Below, in pieces: positions 4,720-5,490 of a stretch of 5,490 bases of DNA; the stretch's first letter is position 1; every line of letters begins with the position of its first letter. The notes beneath the pieces were generated by a model. The model was not told the origin of the DNA. It saw only the letters and a program-made list of their open reading frames with translations, and searched no databases. The translations under genes and the position numbers were made by a program. The DNA is from CAYYDH01 sp964470615 (GTDB lineage Bacteria > Patescibacteriota > Minisyncoccia > Minisyncoccales > GWA2-38-27), in NCBI GenBank assembly GCA_964470615.1, contig CAYYDH010000039.1, positions 1-5,490 on the forward strand. Direction: 5' to 3'.

Positions 4720-5070
4720 ATGACAAGATCATCTAAAAAAGGCCCATATATTGACGAGAGGCTGTTGAAAAAGGTTATGAACCTTAAGCCAGGCGACAAG
4801 GCAGTAATCAAAACCTGGTCAAGGAAATGTTCCATTACTCCGGAAATGGTTGGCCTTAACTTCGGCGTTTACAACGGAAAACAGCATATTGCAGTTTTTA
4901 TAACAGAAGAAATGGTCGGACACAAATTAGGCGAATTTTCTCCGACAACCAAGTTTTCAAGACACGGCGGAAGAATGCAAAAGGAGCTAGAGCAGAAAGT
5001 CGCTCAAGCGGAAACAGCCAAGGTTGAAGCGGCAAAAGAAGCTCCAGCTGCTCCAGCCAAACCTAAATAA
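4720..5070 (+). CDS. rpsS: 30S ribosomal protein S19 with C-terminal tail
   Basis: S19 lies in the head of the small subunit, pairs with S13 and touches A-site tRNA and the inter-subunit bridge. The start ATG 4720 gives the canonical MTRSSKKGPYIDERLLKKV; an earlier in-frame start at 4639 would overlap rplB by 77 nt and add non-homologous residues. Core motifs are KTWSRKCSITPEMVGLNFGVYNGK (31-54), HIAVFITEEMVGHKLGEFSP (56-75) and the basic RHGG (81-84), where typical family members end soon after. The protein is 116 residues instead of about 92: a tail of some 30 residues (RMQKELEQKV, then Ala/Lys/Glu-rich and ending APAAPAKPK) follows. The tail resembles a short helix plus a disordered end. 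No Shine-Dalgarno motif is near the start; a GAGGAG (4694-4699) is 20 nt away, too far. TAA stop; rplV starts 4 nt later. Confidence 0.96.
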   Translation: MTRSSKKGPYIDERLLKKVMNLKPGDKAVIKTWSRKCSITPEMVGLNFGVYNGKQHIAVFITEEMVGHKLGEFSPTTKFSRHGGRMQKELEQKVAQAETAKVEAAKEAPAAPAKPK

Positions 5071-5074
5071 AACC

Positions 5075-5490
5075 ATGGATTTTAAAGCAAAATTAAGTTC
5101 CTTAAGAGTGGCGCCCAGGAAGGTCAGGATAGTGGCTGATATGATAAGATGGAAAAGAGTTGAGGAAGCTCAATCTATTTTAAGGTTTACAGTAAAAAAG
5201 GCTTCTCTCCCTTTGCTCAAGCTTTTAAACTCTGCCGTTGCCAATGCTAAGAATCAAACCGATTCCAGCAACTTATACATTTCTAAGATAACAGTTGACG
5301 AAGGGCCTAAATACAAGAGATGGATGCCTAGAGCTAGAGGATCGGCATCTGAGATTCAAAAGAAAACTTCGCATATTAATTTAGTTTTAAGCGAAGTAAA
5401 AGAAGGAGCCAAGATTAAAAAAGCAGAGAAAAAACAGGTTGTTGAAAAAGAGATTCCTGTAGTCACTGAAGAAAAGAAAGTTCCTGGCTT
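5075..5490 (+). CDS. rplV: 50S ribosomal protein L22 (3' truncated by window)
   Basis: L22 spans the large subunit; its extended hairpin lines the exit tunnel opposite L4. From ATG 5075, 138 codons are present with no stop, so the gene continues beyond the window. The core is nearly complete: SSLRVAPRKVRIVADMIRWKRVEEAQ, TVKKASLPLLKLLNSAVANAKN, then the hairpin region VDEGPKYKRWMPRARGSASE (74-93) and KKTSHINLVLSE (97-108), where the usual protein of about 110 residues ends. After that a lysine- and glutamate-rich tail (EGAKIKKAEKKQVVEKEIPV and onward) runs at least 30 residues to the edge. The family's usual IRGK reads IRWK here (Trp26). No Shine-Dalgarno motif precedes the ATG; the upstream sequence is CCTAAATAAAACC. 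The gene follows rpsS by 4 nt, as in standard S10 operons, where rpsC normally comes next. Confidence 0.95.
   Translation, partial: MDFKAKLSSLRVAPRKVRIVADMIRWKRVEEAQSILRFTVKKASLPLLKLLNSAVANAKNQTDSSNLYISKITVDEGPKYKRWMPRARGSASEIQKKTSHINLVLSEVKEGAKIKKAEKKQVVEKEIPVVTEEKKVPG

Overview
This window is a bacterial ribosomal-protein and translation-factor cluster, read entirely on the + strand. In order it holds the 3' end of fusA (EF-G), tuf (EF-Tu), rpsJ (S10), rplC (L3), rplD (L4), rplW (L23), rplB (L2), rpsS (S19) and the 5' part of rplV (L22), which runs off the right edge. It is the join of the str operon (fusA-tuf) with the S10 operon (rpsJ onward), an arrangement found in many bacteria. I see no mobile element, CRISPR array, tRNA or rRNA gene, and no convincing gene on the - strand.

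The proteins are clearly bacterial. Several traits suggest an uncultured lineage of the Patescibacteria/CPR type, possibly Parcubacteria-like: moderately AT-rich, lysine-rich proteins, charged low-complexity tails on S10, L23, S19 and L22, a shortened L2 N-terminus, an unusual EF-Tu switch I, and almost no Shine-Dalgarno sequences. This placement is inference from overall impression and no search was run. The standard code fits: every frame is open without TGA reassignment, and all eight visible stop codons are TAA.

Region by region: positions 1-401 are the end of EF-G. Positions 402-518 hold a good sigma70-type promoter candidate and a bulged hairpin just before tuf. Positions 519-1721 are tuf. 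Positions 1722-1796 hold a small hairpin and a T-rich stretch before rpsJ (1797-2135). Positions 2136-2283 form the longest gap, 148 nt. It contains several possible RNA hairpins and ends in a textbook intrinsic terminator only 20 nt upstream of the rplC start. From rplC on, the genes are separated by 1 to 6 nt (1, 1, 3, 4 and 4 nt in turn) and must be one transcript.

All products work together in translation. EF-Tu delivers aminoacyl-tRNA and EF-G drives translocation. S10 and S19 lie in the 30S head. L2, L3 and L4 help form the 50S core around the peptidyl-transferase centre and upper tunnel, and L22 and L23 line or surround the exit tunnel.

Most of the window is ordinary. The points most worth checking are the terminator/anti-terminator arrangement before rplC, the altered switch I of EF-Tu, the shortened L2 N-terminus, the near absence of Shine-Dalgarno motifs, and the bulged hairpin before tuf.
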